Shown: piece by piece, positions 45,055 to 54,200 of the stretch
Numbering within the stretch: position 1 is the stretch's first letter
How the letters are laid out: every line of letters begins with the position of its first letter
Assembly (NCBI RefSeq): GCF_004217615.1
Contig: NZ_SHLD01000001.1
Location: forward strand, 5,890,001-5,954,000
From: Micromonospora kangleipakensis
GTDB taxonomy: Bacteria > Actinomycetota > Actinomycetes > Mycobacteriales > Micromonosporaceae
Length of the DNA: 64,000 bases
Reading direction: 5' to 3'
Program-made: the position numbers and the translations under genes
Notes under the pieces: generated by a model
The model's input: the letters and a program-made list of their open reading frames with translations, nothing else
The model's database searches: none
What the model was told of the DNA's origin: nothing

Positions 45055-46539
45055 ATGGCCGAGGAGCGGGCGCAGCAGGGCAAGCCGGCGGACGGTACGG
45101 AATCGCACGACCCGGACTTCCCCGAGGCGTTCCTGACGTTCATGCGGCAGGGCTGGCGGGACACTGAGCTGCCGATCGGCCCACGGCCGGAGGTGCCCAA
45201 CTACGCCAAGCGGCGGGCCGCGCTCTCCGCGGCCTTCCCCGGCGAGACCCTGGTCATCCCCACCGGCGGCGAGAAGGTACGCGCCAACGACACCGACCAC
45301 CCGTTCCGGCCGGGCAGCGACTTCGCGTACCTGACCGGCGACCACGACCCGGACAGCGTGCTGGTGCTGCGGCCGAACGGCTCCGGGCACGACGGCACGC
45401 TGTTCATGCGGCCCCGGTCGTCCCGGAAGACCGACGAGTTCTTCCGCAGCCGGCACGGCGAGCTCTGGGTGGGCCGGCGACACACCCTCGGTGAGAAGTC
45501 GACCGAGCTGGGGCTGCCGACCGCCGACCTGACCGAGCTGGACGCGGCGCTGGCCGACTGCGCGCCGGGGCGTACCCGGGCCTTGCGTGGTTTCGACGCC
45601 CGGGTGGACGCGGCCGTGCGCCCGTTCGACGGTGCCCGCGCGGAGGGCCAGCCGGCCCGCGACCGGGAGCTGGCCATCGCCATCTCCGAGCTGAAGCTGG
45701 TCAAGGACGAGTGGGAGATCGCCCAGCTCCAGGAGGCGTGCGACGCCACCGTCCGCGGCTTCGAGGACGTGGCCCGGGCGCTGCCGGCCGACCGCGGTGT
45801 CTCCGAGCGGCTGCTGGAGGGGATCTTCGCGCTGCGCGCCCGGCACGACGGCAACGACGTCGGCTACGGCTCGATCGTCGGCGCCGGCGAGCACGCCACG
45901 ATCCTGCACTGGGTGCACAACCACGGCGCCACCCGCCCGGGCGAGCTGCTGCTGATGGACATGGGCGTGGAGAACCGCAACCTCTACACCGCCGACGTCA
46001 CCCGGGTGCTGCCGGTCGACGGCCGGTTCACCCCGCTCCAGCGGCAGGTCTACGACGCCGTGTACGCCGCGCAGCAGGCCGGCATCGACGTGATCAAGCC
46101 CGGCGTGGCGTTCAAGGACGTCCACCTGACCGCGATGCGGGTCCTCGCCGAGGCGCTGTCCGGCCTCGGGCTGCTGCCGGTGAGCGTGGACGAGGCGATG
46201 GACCCGGCCTCGACGGTCTACCGCCGGTGGACGCTGCACGGCACCAGCCACATGCTCGGCATCGACGTGCACGACTGCTCGAACGCCCGCAAGGAGAACT
46301 ACCGGGACGGCGCCCTGGGCGAGGGCTATGTGCTCACCGTCGAGCCGGGGCTCTACTTCCAGCCGGAGGACGAGCTGATCCCGGAGGAGCTGCGCGGCAT
46401 CGGGATCCGGATCGAGGACGACATCCTGGTCACCGCGACCGGCGCGGTGAACCTCTCGGCCGGGCTGCCGCGCCGCTCCGACGAGGTGGAGACCTGGCTG
46501 GCCGAGCAGCGCGAGGCCGGGCCTCGCCTGCCGGGCTGA
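45055..46539 (+). CDS. pepP: Xaa-Pro aminopeptidase (M24B)
   Basis: 494 residues. N-terminal creatinase-like domain (VPNYAKRRAALSAAFPGETLVIPTGG), then the pita-bread metallopeptidase domain. The five metal ligands are visible: two Asp in LLLMDMGVENRNLYTADVTRV, His in HGTSHMLGIDVHD, Glu in TVEPGLYFQ and Glu in IGIRIEDDILV. It removes N-terminal residues before proline in the cytoplasm. ATG at 45055 has AAGGAGG seven bases upstream. A strong hairpin follows its stop. Confidence 0.92.
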   Translation: MAEERAQQGKPADGTESHDPDFPEAFLTFMRQGWRDTELPIGPRPEVPNYAKRRAALSAAFPGETLVIPTGGEKVRANDTDHPFRPGSDFAYLTGDHDPDSVLVLRPNGSGHDGTLFMRPRSSRKTDEFFRSRHGELWVGRRHTLGEKSTELGLPTADLTELDAALADCAPGRTRALRGFDARVDAAVRPFDGARAEGQPARDRELAIAISELKLVKDEWEIAQLQEACDATVRGFEDVARALPADRGVSERLLEGIFALRARHDGNDVGYGSIVGAGEHATILHWVHNHGATRPGELLLMDMGVENRNLYTADVTRVLPVDGRFTPLQRQVYDAVYAAQQAGIDVIKPGVAFKDVHLTAMRVLAEALSGLGLLPVSVDEAMDPASTVYRRWTLHGTSHMLGIDVHDCSNARKENYRDGALGEGYVLTVEPGLYFQPEDELIPEELRGIGIRIEDDILVTATGAVNLSAGLPRRSDEVETWLAEQREAGPRLPG

Positions 46540-46563
46540 CCCCGGCCGTACGACCACAGCGGC

Positions 46564-46622
46564 GGGCCCCGCCGCCGGCGTCTGCGACGTTTTCCGTCGT
46601 TTCGACACCGGTGGCGGGGCCC
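46564..46622 (+). terminator. Terminator of the aminopeptidase gene
   Basis: 46564-46581 pairs with 46605-46622 (18 bases, two mismatches, GGGCCCCGCC core). The loop contains a smaller GACG/CGTC hairpin around TTTT. It starts 25 bases after the stop. The remainder of 46540-46838 is AT-richer promoter DNA for the next gene. Confidence 0.7.
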
Positions 46623-46696
46623 GTCGGCGTTTGCGCGCTCAGCGCCCTTCCGAACCACCTGCGCGCCGGATAACCCTGTCGCCCGATCTGGGGGAA

Positions 46697-46779
46697 ATGC
46701 GGGGGTTTCTCGGATAAGTCCGCGTCGCGAGGATCCTTCTCATACGGTGATGATCAGAGGCTGCAAACCGATTTGTAGC
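46697..46779 (+). promoter_or_regulatory. Promoter module of the first Lys-Asp beta-helix gene
   Basis: Conserved in sequence and spacing with 49041-49122. Shared elements: ATGCGGGG...TCGGATA, then exactly 26 bases, TACGGT (46743-46748, likely -10 box), 11 bases, then the palindrome GCTGCAAA (46760-46767)/TTTGTAGC (46772-46779) around CCGA. The palindrome overlaps the expected transcription start and has the central CG of LacI-family operators. No good -35 box is seen. Confidence 0.6.
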
Positions 46780-46780
46780 T

Positions 46781-46807
46781 GGTCGCCCCGCCTTAAGCGG
46801 TACGACC
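46781..46807 (+). ncRNA. Leader hairpin, first Lys-Asp beta-helix gene
   Basis: GGTCG/CGACC (46781-46785 with 46803-46807) and CCGC/GCGG (46788-46791 with 46797-46800) with a CTTAA loop. The second gene has a hairpin at the same place with a different but also paired stem, which suggests the structure is kept in the RNA. Confidence 0.45.
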
Positions 46808-46838
46808 CGTCTGATACACGAAAGGGCGGAAGGCTCTG

Positions 46839-48740
46839 ATGTCCAACGACGTAACGACTTCCGACGGCGGGGCTCCGATGCCCCCGCCGACGAACAGGCG
46901 GCGGGCGCTCTGGGTCGCCACCGGCGTGGCCGGGCTGACCGGCGTCGTCGGGCTGGCGGCGCTGGGCGGCCTCGCCGCTCGTGACAACAAGTCCGACAAG
47001 ACGGACCGCGTGTCGGACAGGCAGGCCGCCACGGCCCAGCAGAAGGTCAGCGACGACCGCAGGGACCTGGACGACGAGGGCAAGGACCGGGACAAGGACA
47101 AGGACAAGGACGAGCGCGATGAGGTTCGGGAGGTGGACTGTGACGACGATGATCTGATCGAGGCCCTCGAGCTGGCCAACCGGGACGAGGGCGGCACGTT
47201 GAAGCTGGCCCGCGACTGCACCTACGAGCTGGACGAGTTCGACAAGAAGTCCGGGGCGGGCCTGCCCACGATCAAGGAAGAGATCAAGATCGAGGGTAAT
47301 GGCTCGACGATCAAGCGGGACTCCAGGGACGGCTTCCGGATCTTCCGGGTCGCCGACGGTGGTGACCTGACCCTGAAGGACGTCGCCGTCAAGAACGGCG
47401 CCGCCGCCGAGCGCGACCGCAAGGACCACAAGGACCACAAGGACGGCTGGGACGGCAAGGACCACGAGGACGGCAAGGACCCCAAGGACCACAAGGACAG
47501 CAAGGACCCCAAGGGCAGCAAGGAGCACGGCAAGGAGCACGACAAGCACGACAAGCACGACAAGCACGACAAGGATGGCAAGCACGACAAGGACGGCAGG
47601 GACCGCGAGGAGCACGAGGGCGACGGCGGTGGTCTGCTGGTCGAGCGAGGTGGCAAGGCCCACCTGGTGAACACCAAGTTCACCCTCAACAGCGCCGAGG
47701 ACAACGGCGGCGCGATCGCCAACTTCGGCCGGGTCGAGATCGAGAGCAGCACGCTCGACAACAACCACGCCGGCGACGACGGCGGCGCCATCTTCAACGC
47801 CGGTGTCCTCGAGGTCGAGGGGTCCCGCGACGGTAAGGGCGGCGAGTCCCGCATCACCAACAACACCGCCGGCGAGAACGGCGGCGGCATCGCCAACGGC
47901 CACGGCGAGAAGAAGAAGCACGACAAGGGAGACCGCGTCAACGGCAGCCGCCACGACGGCGACCACGACGACGACCGCGACGACCGCAAGGCCGGCACCG
48001 TGGAGATCGAAAAGACCCTCATCGAGGGCAACACCGCCGACAAGAACGGCGGCGGCCTGTTCAGCAACGACGGCTTCGTCGACATCAGCTGGACCATCAT
48101 CAAGAACAACAACGCCGGCAAGAACGGCGGCGGCATCGCCGCCATCGACACCGTCCTGACGGTCAAGAACAGCACCATCGAGAAGAACAAGGCCCACAAG
48201 GACGGCGGCGGCATCTACAACGTCAACAGCGAAGAGAAGGAACACGACGCCGTCCTCTACAACGGCAACGGCAACGGCAAGGACAAGGACAAGGACGAGG
48301 AAAAGCGCGGCTCGGCCACCGTCACCGACAGCGAGATCCTCGAGAACAGCGCGGGCCGCTTCGGCGGCGGCATCTTCAACGGCGAACCCGTCGAAGAGGA
48401 CCACAACGGCGACAACATGACCGCCCCGAACGCCTCGTCCAACCACAAGGACAACGACAACGACGACGAGGACTTCGAGGCCCGCCTGGCCCTGCGCGAC
48501 ACCAAGATCAAGGAGAACTTCGCCGGCAAGAACGGCGGCGGCATCTACAACAACGAAGGCAAGGTCACCCTGACCGACACCAAGGTCAAGGAGAACAAGG
48601 CCGACAACGGCGACAGGCGCAACAAGATCGCCGGCGGCATCTTCAACAACGACGGCAAGGTCAAACTCGACGACGACTCCACCATCACCGACAACGACCC
48701 CACCAACTGCGCCAAGACCGTCGAAGACTGCTTCAACTGA
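46839..48740 (+). CDS. Exported beta-helix protein with Lys-Asp-rich insertions, copy 1
   Basis: 633 residues, not recognised as a named family member. Domains in order: a signal sequence with a RRR n-region (residues 20-47); a charged Lys-Asp stretch (80-95); a cap with Cys at 101 and 127 ([16 protein letters not shown] ... ARDCTYEL), which resembles the start of other secreted beta-helix proteins; then about ten turns marked by GG(A/G)(I/L)xN motifs, as in right-handed beta-helices with Chlamydia-PMP-like repeats. A low-complexity xKD linker (about 192-258) is inserted after the second turn, and further Asp/Lys/His-rich loops interrupt later turns. The C-terminus has a Cys pair (624, 631). 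There is no sortase motif or C-terminal anchor. Surface or matrix role inferred; function unknown. Confidence 0.85.
   Translation: MSNDVTTSDGGAPMPPPTNRRRALWVATGVAGLTGVVGLAALGGLAARDNKSDKTDRVSDRQAATAQQKVSDDRRDLDDEGKDRDKDKDKDERDEVREVDCDDDDLIEALELANRDEGGTLKLARDCTYELDEFDKKSGAGLPTIKEEIKIEGNGSTIKRDSRDGFRIFRVADGGDLTLKDVAVKNGAAAERDRKDHKDHKDGWDGKDHEDGKDPKDHKDSKDPKGSKEHGKEHDKHDKHDKHDKDGKHDKDGRDREEHEGDGGGLLVERGGKAHLVNTKFTLNSAEDNGGAIANFGRVEIESSTLDNNHAGDDGGAIFNAGVLEVEGSRDGKGGESRITNNTAGENGGGIANGHGEKKKHDKGDRVNGSRHDGDHDDDRDDRKAGTVEIEKTLIEGNTADKNGGGLFSNDGFVDISWTIIKNNNAGKNGGGIAAIDTVLTVKNSTIEKNKAHKDGGGIYNVNSEEKEHDAVLYNGNGNGKDKDKDEEKRGSATVTDSEILENSAGRFGGGIFNGEPVEEDHNGDNMTAPNASSNHKDNDNDDEDFEARLALRDTKIKENFAGKNGGGIYNNEGKVTLTDTKVKENKADNGDRRNKIAGGIFNNDGKVKLDDDSTITDNDPTNCAKTVEDCFN
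47412..47610 (+). repeat. Nine-base xKD coding repeat, copy 1 linker
   Basis: Imperfect tandem units of AAGGACnnC (Lys-Asp-x), shifting to GACAAGCAC (Asp-Lys-His) units near the end. It is 45 bases shorter than the same linker in copy 2, and the two differ in unit order. Confidence 0.8.
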
Positions 48741-48762
48741 ACGACTGCACCACCACATAACG

Positions 48763-48804
48763 CCGGAGGTCCCTCTCCGCCGCACGGCGGAGAGGGACCT
48801 CCGG
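48763..48804 (+). terminator. Terminator after the first Lys-Asp beta-helix gene
   Basis: 48763-48782 and 48785-48804 are a perfect 20-base inverted repeat (CCGGAGGTCCCTCTCCGCCG) with almost no loop, 22 bases after the stop codon. Confidence 0.75.
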
Positions 48805-48870
48805 CCATCTACCGAGTGGTACGGGCGGGCCGTCCCCGACCATCACCGTTGACCCTCCCCGGCGGCCGCC

Positions 48871-48974
48871 GCGAGCTTCCCGCCACCAACCACGTCCTCC
48901 GCGCCCGTGCGAGCTTTCCGCCACCAGCCAGGTCCTGGCGGCATCCGCGAGCTTTCCGCCACTAGCCACGTTCT
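48871..48974. repeat. Three 28-base direct repeats at 38-base intervals
   Basis: Units at 48871-48898, 48909-48936 and 48947-48974 share GCGAGCTTTCCGCCACNAGC in consensus, with three or so differences each; spacers are ten bases. They lie between the two beta-helix genes, only upstream of copy 2. On the minus strand the unit reads GTGGCGGAAAGCTCGC, a string I recall from Micromonospora intergenic DNA. They may be protein-binding sites or a dispersed repeat. Confidence 0.75.
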
Positions 48975-49040
48975 GAGCACCGGTCATACCAAGCCCGGCC
49001 CGGGCGTCCGCACTCCTGCCGTCCGCGCCGGGCATACCTA

Positions 49041-49122
49041 ATGCGGGGTTTTTTCGGATACGCACGCATAGTGAGGAAGATTCCCATACGGTGTTCTTCA
49101 GCAGCTACAACCGATTTGTAGC
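49041..49122 (+). promoter_or_regulatory. Promoter module of the second Lys-Asp beta-helix gene
   Basis: Same layout as 46697-46779: ATGCGGGG...TCGGATA (ends 49060), 26 bases, TACGGT (49087-49092), 11 bases, palindrome GCTACAA (49104-49110)/TTGTAGC (49116-49122), here perfect. The DNA before it has no similarity to copy 1, so the module is conserved by itself. Confidence 0.6.
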
Positions 49123-49124
49123 GA

Positions 49125-49152
49125 AGGTCGCCTCGCAAGGGCGAAGCGACCT
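49125..49152 (+). ncRNA. Leader hairpin, second Lys-Asp beta-helix gene
   Basis: AGGTCGC (49125-49131) pairs with GCGACCT (49146-49152), and TCGC (49133-49136) with GCGA (49141-49144), around an AAGG loop and one C-A mismatch. Compared with copy 1 the stem is longer and differs in sequence, but pairing is preserved. Confidence 0.45.
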
Positions 49153-49184
49153 GGTCTGGTACGAGGAGAGGGCAGAGAGCTCAG

Positions 49185-51185
49185 ATGTCCAACTACCTTC
49201 GCGATAACGATGACGTCACCCGCGAGACGAAGTCCCCGTTCCGCCGCCGCGGACTCTGGCTGGTTACCGGCGTTGCGGGCCTCACGGGAGCAATCAGCCT
49301 CGCGGGCGTCGCCTACGCCACCACCGGCGTCACCGGCGCCCATCGGCTGACCGACGTGAAGTGGTCGACCGCCCAACTGGTCAGCGACGACGGCAAGGAC
49401 CGGGACAAGGACAAGGACCGGGACGACAAGGACCGGGACGACAAGGGCAAGGACCACGAGGGCAAGGACCGGGACAAGGACAAGGACCGGGACAAGGACA
49501 AGGACAAGGACGAACGCGATGAGGTTCGGGAGGTGGACTGTGACGACGATGATCTGATCGAGGCCCTCGAACTGGCCAACCGGGACGAGGGCGGCACGTT
49601 GAAGCTGGCCCGCGACTGCACCTACGAGCTGGACGAGTTCGACAAGAAGTCCGGGGCGGGCCTGCCCACGATCAAGGAAGAGATCAAGATCGAGGGTAAT
49701 GGCTCGACGATCAAGCGGGACTCCAGGGACGGCTTCCGGATCTTCCGGGTCGCCGAAGGTGGTGACCTGACGCTGAAGGACGTCGCCGTCAAGAACGGCG
49801 CCGCCGCCGAGCGCGACCGCAAGGACGGCAGGGACCACGAGGACGGCAAGGACCACGAGGACGGCAAGGACCACGAGGACAGCAAGGACAGCAAGGACGG
49901 CTGGGACAGCAAGGACAGCAAGGACCCGAAGGACAGCAAGGACCACAAGGACAGCAAGGAGCACGGCAAGCACGACAAGGACGGCAAGGACGGCAAGGAG
50001 CACGGCAAGCACGACAAGGATGGCAAGCACGACAAGGACGGCAGGGACCGCGAGGAGCACGAGGGCGACGGCGGTGGTCTGCTGGTCGAGCGAGGTGGCA
50101 AGGCCCACCTGGTGAACACCAAGTTCACCCTCAACAGCGCCGAGGACAACGGCGGCGCGATCGCCAACTTCGGCCGGGTCGAGATCGAGAGCAGCACGCT
50201 CGACAACAACCACGCCGGCGACGACGGCGGCGCCATCTTCAACGCCGGTGTCCTCGAGGTCGAGGGGTCCCGCGACGGTAAGGGCGGCGAGTCCCGCATC
50301 ACCAACAACACCGCCGGCGAGAACGGCGGCGGCATCGCCAACGGCCACGGCGAGAAGAAGAAGCACGACAAGGGAGACCGCGTCAACGGCAGCCGCCACG
50401 ACGGCGACCACGACGACGACCGCGACGACCGCAAGGCCGGCACCGTGGAGATCGAAAAGACCCTCATCGAGGGCAACACCGCCGACAAGAACGGCGGCGG
50501 CCTGTTCAGCAACGACGGCTTCGTCGACATCAGCTGGACCATCATCAAGAACAACAACGCCGGCAAGAACGGCGGCGGCATCGCCGCCATCGACACCGTC
50601 CTGACGGTCAAGAACAGCACCATCGAGAAGAACAAGGCCCACAAGGACGGCGGCGGCATCTACAACGTCAACAGCGAAGAGAAGGAACACGACGCCGTCC
50701 TCTACAACGGCAACGGCAACGGCAAGGACAAGGACAAGGACGAGGAAAAGCGCGGCTCGGCCACCGTCACCGACAGCGAGATCCTCGAGAACAGCGCGGG
50801 CCGCTTCGGCGGCGGCATCTTCAACGGCGAACCCGTCGAAGAGGACCACAACGGCGACAACATGACCGCCCCGAACGCCTCGTCCAACCACAAGGACAAC
50901 GACAACGACGACGAGGACTTCGAGGCCCGCCTGGCCCTGCGCGACACCAAGATCAAGGAGAACTTCGCCGGCAAGAACGGCGGCGGCATCTACAACAACG
51001 AAGGCAAGGTCACCCTGACCGACACCAAGGTCAAGGAGAACAAGGCCGACAACGGCGACAGGCGCAACAAGATCGCCGGCGGCATCTTCAACAACGACGG
51101 CAAGGTCAAACTCGACGACGACTCCACCATCACCGACAACGACCCCACCAACTGCGCCAAGACCGTCGAAGACTGCTTCAACTGA
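49185..51185 (+). CDS. Exported beta-helix protein with Lys-Asp-rich insertions, copy 2
   Basis: 666 residues, paralogue of the preceding gene. The signal region differs ([17 protein letters not shown], ending AYA), and the N-terminal Lys-Asp segment is longer (about residues 67-110, [10 protein letters not shown] units). The Cys-capped start (C119, C145) and the first turns are almost identical to copy 1 (four differences in 342 bases). The xKD linker (about 210-290) is 45 bases longer. From 50006 to the stop, 1180 bases look identical to copy 1 by eye. The flanks diverge immediately after TGA. Twin-arginine export is possible for both. The ribosome binding site is GAGGAGAGGG, some distance upstream. 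Confidence 0.85.
   Translation: MSNYLRDNDDVTRETKSPFRRRGLWLVTGVAGLTGAISLAGVAYATTGVTGAHRLTDVKWSTAQLVSDDGKDRDKDKDRDDKDRDDKGKDHEGKDRDKDKDRDKDKDKDERDEVREVDCDDDDLIEALELANRDEGGTLKLARDCTYELDEFDKKSGAGLPTIKEEIKIEGNGSTIKRDSRDGFRIFRVAEGGDLTLKDVAVKNGAAAERDRKDGRDHEDGKDHEDGKDHEDSKDSKDGWDSKDSKDPKDSKDHKDSKEHGKHDKDGKDGKEHGKHDKDGKHDKDGRDREEHEGDGGGLLVERGGKAHLVNTKFTLNSAEDNGGAIANFGRVEIESSTLDNNHAGDDGGAIFNAGVLEVEGSRDGKGGESRITNNTAGENGGGIANGHGEKKKHDKGDRVNGSRHDGDHDDDRDDRKAGTVEIEKTLIEGNTADKNGGGLFSNDGFVDISWTIIKNNNAGKNGGGIAAIDTVLTVKNSTIEKNKAHKDGGGIYNVNSEEKEHDAVLYNGNGNGKDKDKDEEKRGSATVTDSEILENSAGRFGGGIFNGEPVEEDHNGDNMTAPNASSNHKDNDNDDEDFEARLALRDTKIKENFAGKNGGGIYNNEGKVTLTDTKVKENKADNGDRRNKIAGGIFNNDGKVKLDDDSTITDNDPTNCAKTVEDCFN
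49812..50055 (+). repeat. Nine-base xKD coding repeat, copy 2 linker
   Basis: Lys-Asp-x units (AAGGACnnC) including EDGKDH triplicates and DSKDSKD runs; longer than and differently ordered from the copy 1 linker. Confidence 0.8.
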
Positions 51186-51209
51186 GCGCTTCAGCGGACA
51201 CAGGAAGAA

Positions 51210-51245
51210 GTCGGCCCCCTGCCACCTCGGTGGCAGGGGGCCGAC
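51210..51245. terminator. Bidirectional terminator between copy 2 and the amylase-pullulanase gene
   Basis: 51210-51226 and 51229-51245 are a perfect 17-base inverted repeat (GTCGGCCCCCTGCCACC) with a two-base loop, ten bases from the stop of the convergent gene. Confidence 0.8.
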
Positions 51246-51254
51246 CCGCGCGAA

Positions 51255-54200
51255 CTACTCCTGGACGAAGACCGCCACGCTGCGGGCCGGCACGGTGAAC
51301 GTGCCGCTCGCCCTGTCGAACGAGGCCGTCCGGAGCACCGGGTCAGCCGAGTTCGCCAACACCGGGTGCAGCGCCACGTTCGCCCCGCGCAGGCCGGTCA
51401 CCGTCTGCTCCGCCGCCTCCGGGGTGGCGTTGAAGACCACGGTCACCGACCTCCATTTCCCGCCCAGCCCGCGGGCGTCCAGCGTCATGGTGAGCACGCC
51501 CGGGGTCTCCTTGCCGCCGGAGAGCGGGAAGGCCACCCGCTTCTGCACCTGGTCGGCGGTGGCCAGTCCGAACACCGGCGAGGACGCCCGGATCCTCAGC
51601 AGCTCCGCGTACCGGGCGTCGGCCAGGTTGATCGCCGCGCAGTCCGGCACCAGCTTGGGATCGGCCAGCAGCGGCTTCGCGTACGGCCACTTGTCCTGGT
51701 TGTCCTGCGCCGGCGGGAGACCGGCGCCGAAGCCGTTGCCCTGGGCGCAGTCCCAACGGATCTGGTTGAACCAGTCACCGGAGTTGAACGAGTTGCGGTC
51801 CAGCGACTTGGAGCGCAGCCGCTCCGAGCCGGCCGTCACGAAGCCCGTCCCCTGCCCGAGGGCGGTGGTCGCCAGGGCGAGCACCTGCATCCGGGCCCGG
51901 TCCTGCGCCGAGGTGCCCTGCGGCAGCTTGTACGCCAGCGCGTCGTACAGGATCTCGTTGTCGTGCGCGTCGACGTAGGTGACCGCCTCGCCCGGCGCGG
52001 CGGTGTAGCCGGCCGGCGAACCGTTGTAGTCCACCTGCGCCCCGGTGACCTGGCGACCGGACGAGTCGGTGAACCGGTAGCCGGCGAGGTTGCCGGTCAG
52101 CCCGACCTTGATCTGGTCCTGGGAGTGCAACAGTCGGGCCTTCTGCTCGGCCGCGGACCCGTTGACGTCGTCGCCGTTCGGGTCGGTGTACAGGCCGGAG
52201 GCGAAGCCCTGGATCCGCGGATTGCCGTCGAACGGGCCGCCGCCGCGCACCGCGTCGCGGAGCCGGTCGTTGAAGGTGCCGATCCCGGTGCCGGCCATGT
52301 TGGCCTGGGTGGCCTGCACGAACCGGGCGTCGTTGGCGACCTCGCCGAAGTTCCAGCCCTCGCCGTAGAGCAGGATCTTCTTCCCGTCCACGCCGTCGCG
52401 CGCCACGGTGAGCTTGTCCAGCGCGGCCCGCACGGCCACGATGTTCGCCTTCGGGTGGTGACCCATCAGGTCGAACCGGAAGCCGTCCACCTTGTACTGC
52501 TTGGCCCAGGTGACCAGGGAGTCCACCACCAGCTTGCCCATCATGGCGTGCTCGGGGGCGGTGTTGGCGCAGCAGGTCGAGTTGGCGACGCTGCCGTCCT
52601 CCAGCAGCCGGTGGTAGTAGCCCGGCACCACCTGGTCGAGCACCGACTTCGGGTCGGTGCCGGCGGCCGAGGTGTGGTTGTAGACGACGTCCATCACCAC
52701 GCGCAGGCCGGCCTGGTTGATCCCCGCGACCATCTGCCGGAACTCGGTGGTCCGCTTCGCCCCGGCCGGGTCGACGGCGTAGCCGCCCTCCGGCACGGTG
52801 TAGTGCAGCGGGTCGTACCCCCAGTTGAAGCCGTCCTTCTCCGCCACCGCGGCGACGCACTTCTGCTGCTGGTCGGAGTCCGGCGGCAGCGCGGCCAGGT
52901 CGCAGGCCGGCTGCTGCTGGTCGGCCCGCTTCTCGGGGATGGTGGCGAAGTCGAACGCCGGCAGCAGGTGCAGGTAGTTGACCCCCGCGTCGCCGAGCGC
53001 CCTGAGGTGCTTCATGCCGGTCGTGTTCGGGTCCGTGAAGGCGAGGTAGGTGCCCCGCCGCTCGGCCGGCACGCTGGCGTCGGCGATGGAGAAGTCGCGG
53101 ACCGACAGCTCCTGGATCTGCGCCTTCGACGACGGCACCGCCGCCGGCTTGCGCAGCGCCGCCCAGCCGGCCGGGGCCAGCGCCGGGTCGGTCAGGTCGA
53201 CGATCTGGCTGTGCGTCGAGTCCGGCGCCAGGGCCACCGAGTACGGGTCGGTCACCGCGGCGGTGACCACCTTCTGCGCCGCCGGCTGCCAGGCCTCGAC
53301 CTGGTAGCGGTAGTACTTCCCGGTCCAGCCCTTCGTGCCGCGCACCGACCAGACGCCGGTGCGGTCGTTGCGGCTCATCGACACGGTCTTCGGCTCGGCC
53401 GTCGGCGAGTCGAAGAGCTGCAACGCGACCTTCCGGGCGGTGGGCGCCCAGACGGCGAGGGTGGGGACCTTGCCGGCGAAGGTCGGGCCGAGCTTCGCGG
53501 TGGTGGCGGCCCGGTAGACGTCGTCGAGCACGCCCGGGACCTGCACGCCGGTCGCGCCGAGCAGCTTGCCCTCGGCGTCCCGCTCGGTCACCACGAGCTG
53601 CCCACGCAGCGCCGCCGGCACCTTGGCCAGGTCATCGGTGTCGAGGCTGAAGGCGTGGTAGGCCCACAGCTGGGGGTAGGCCTGCCGCTGGGCCTCGGTG
53701 AGCCCGTTGCGCTGCGCCCGCAGCGGCAGCGTGGTGTACGTCCCGGCCAGCTCGCCGTCGGCGATGCTCAGCCCACCGGTCGGGGCGGCCACCAGGGCGT
53801 ACCGCTTGCCGTCGGTCGGCCCGGTCTGCCAGGCCACGGTGGACCGGTCGATCCACTGCGCCTTCTGCTTGGTGATGTCGACGTCCTTGGCGACGCCGGA
53901 GGAGGTGGACGGCAGCAGCCGGCCCTTGACGCCGGCGAGCAGCCAGACCTCGTGCCCGGCGGCGGCGAAGTCGAGCCGCTGGTCGTCGGGCTGATCCTTG
54001 GTGTCGCCGTTGTGGACGATGTAGCTCAGCCCGGTGGCCCCGGACGCGAGCGGCACCCGGAAGACCGCGCCGAACGAGTCGATCTTCTCCGGCTTGAGCG
54101 GGCTGCCCCAGTCGGTGGGGTTGGCCGCGCCGTCCCAGAGGTGCAGGCCCCAGCCGTCGTAGTTGTTGTCCGCCTTGCGCCAGTGGATGACCGCGGTGCT

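Noticed and set aside
48871..48974. CRISPR-like array
   Set aside because: Three 28-base units but only ten-base spacers, imperfect units and no cas genes.
46839..51185. Assembly duplication artefact for the beta-helix pair
   Set aside because: Signal regions, linkers, promoters' outer flanks and downstream terminators all differ, so two real genes are the simpler reading, although long reads should confirm it.
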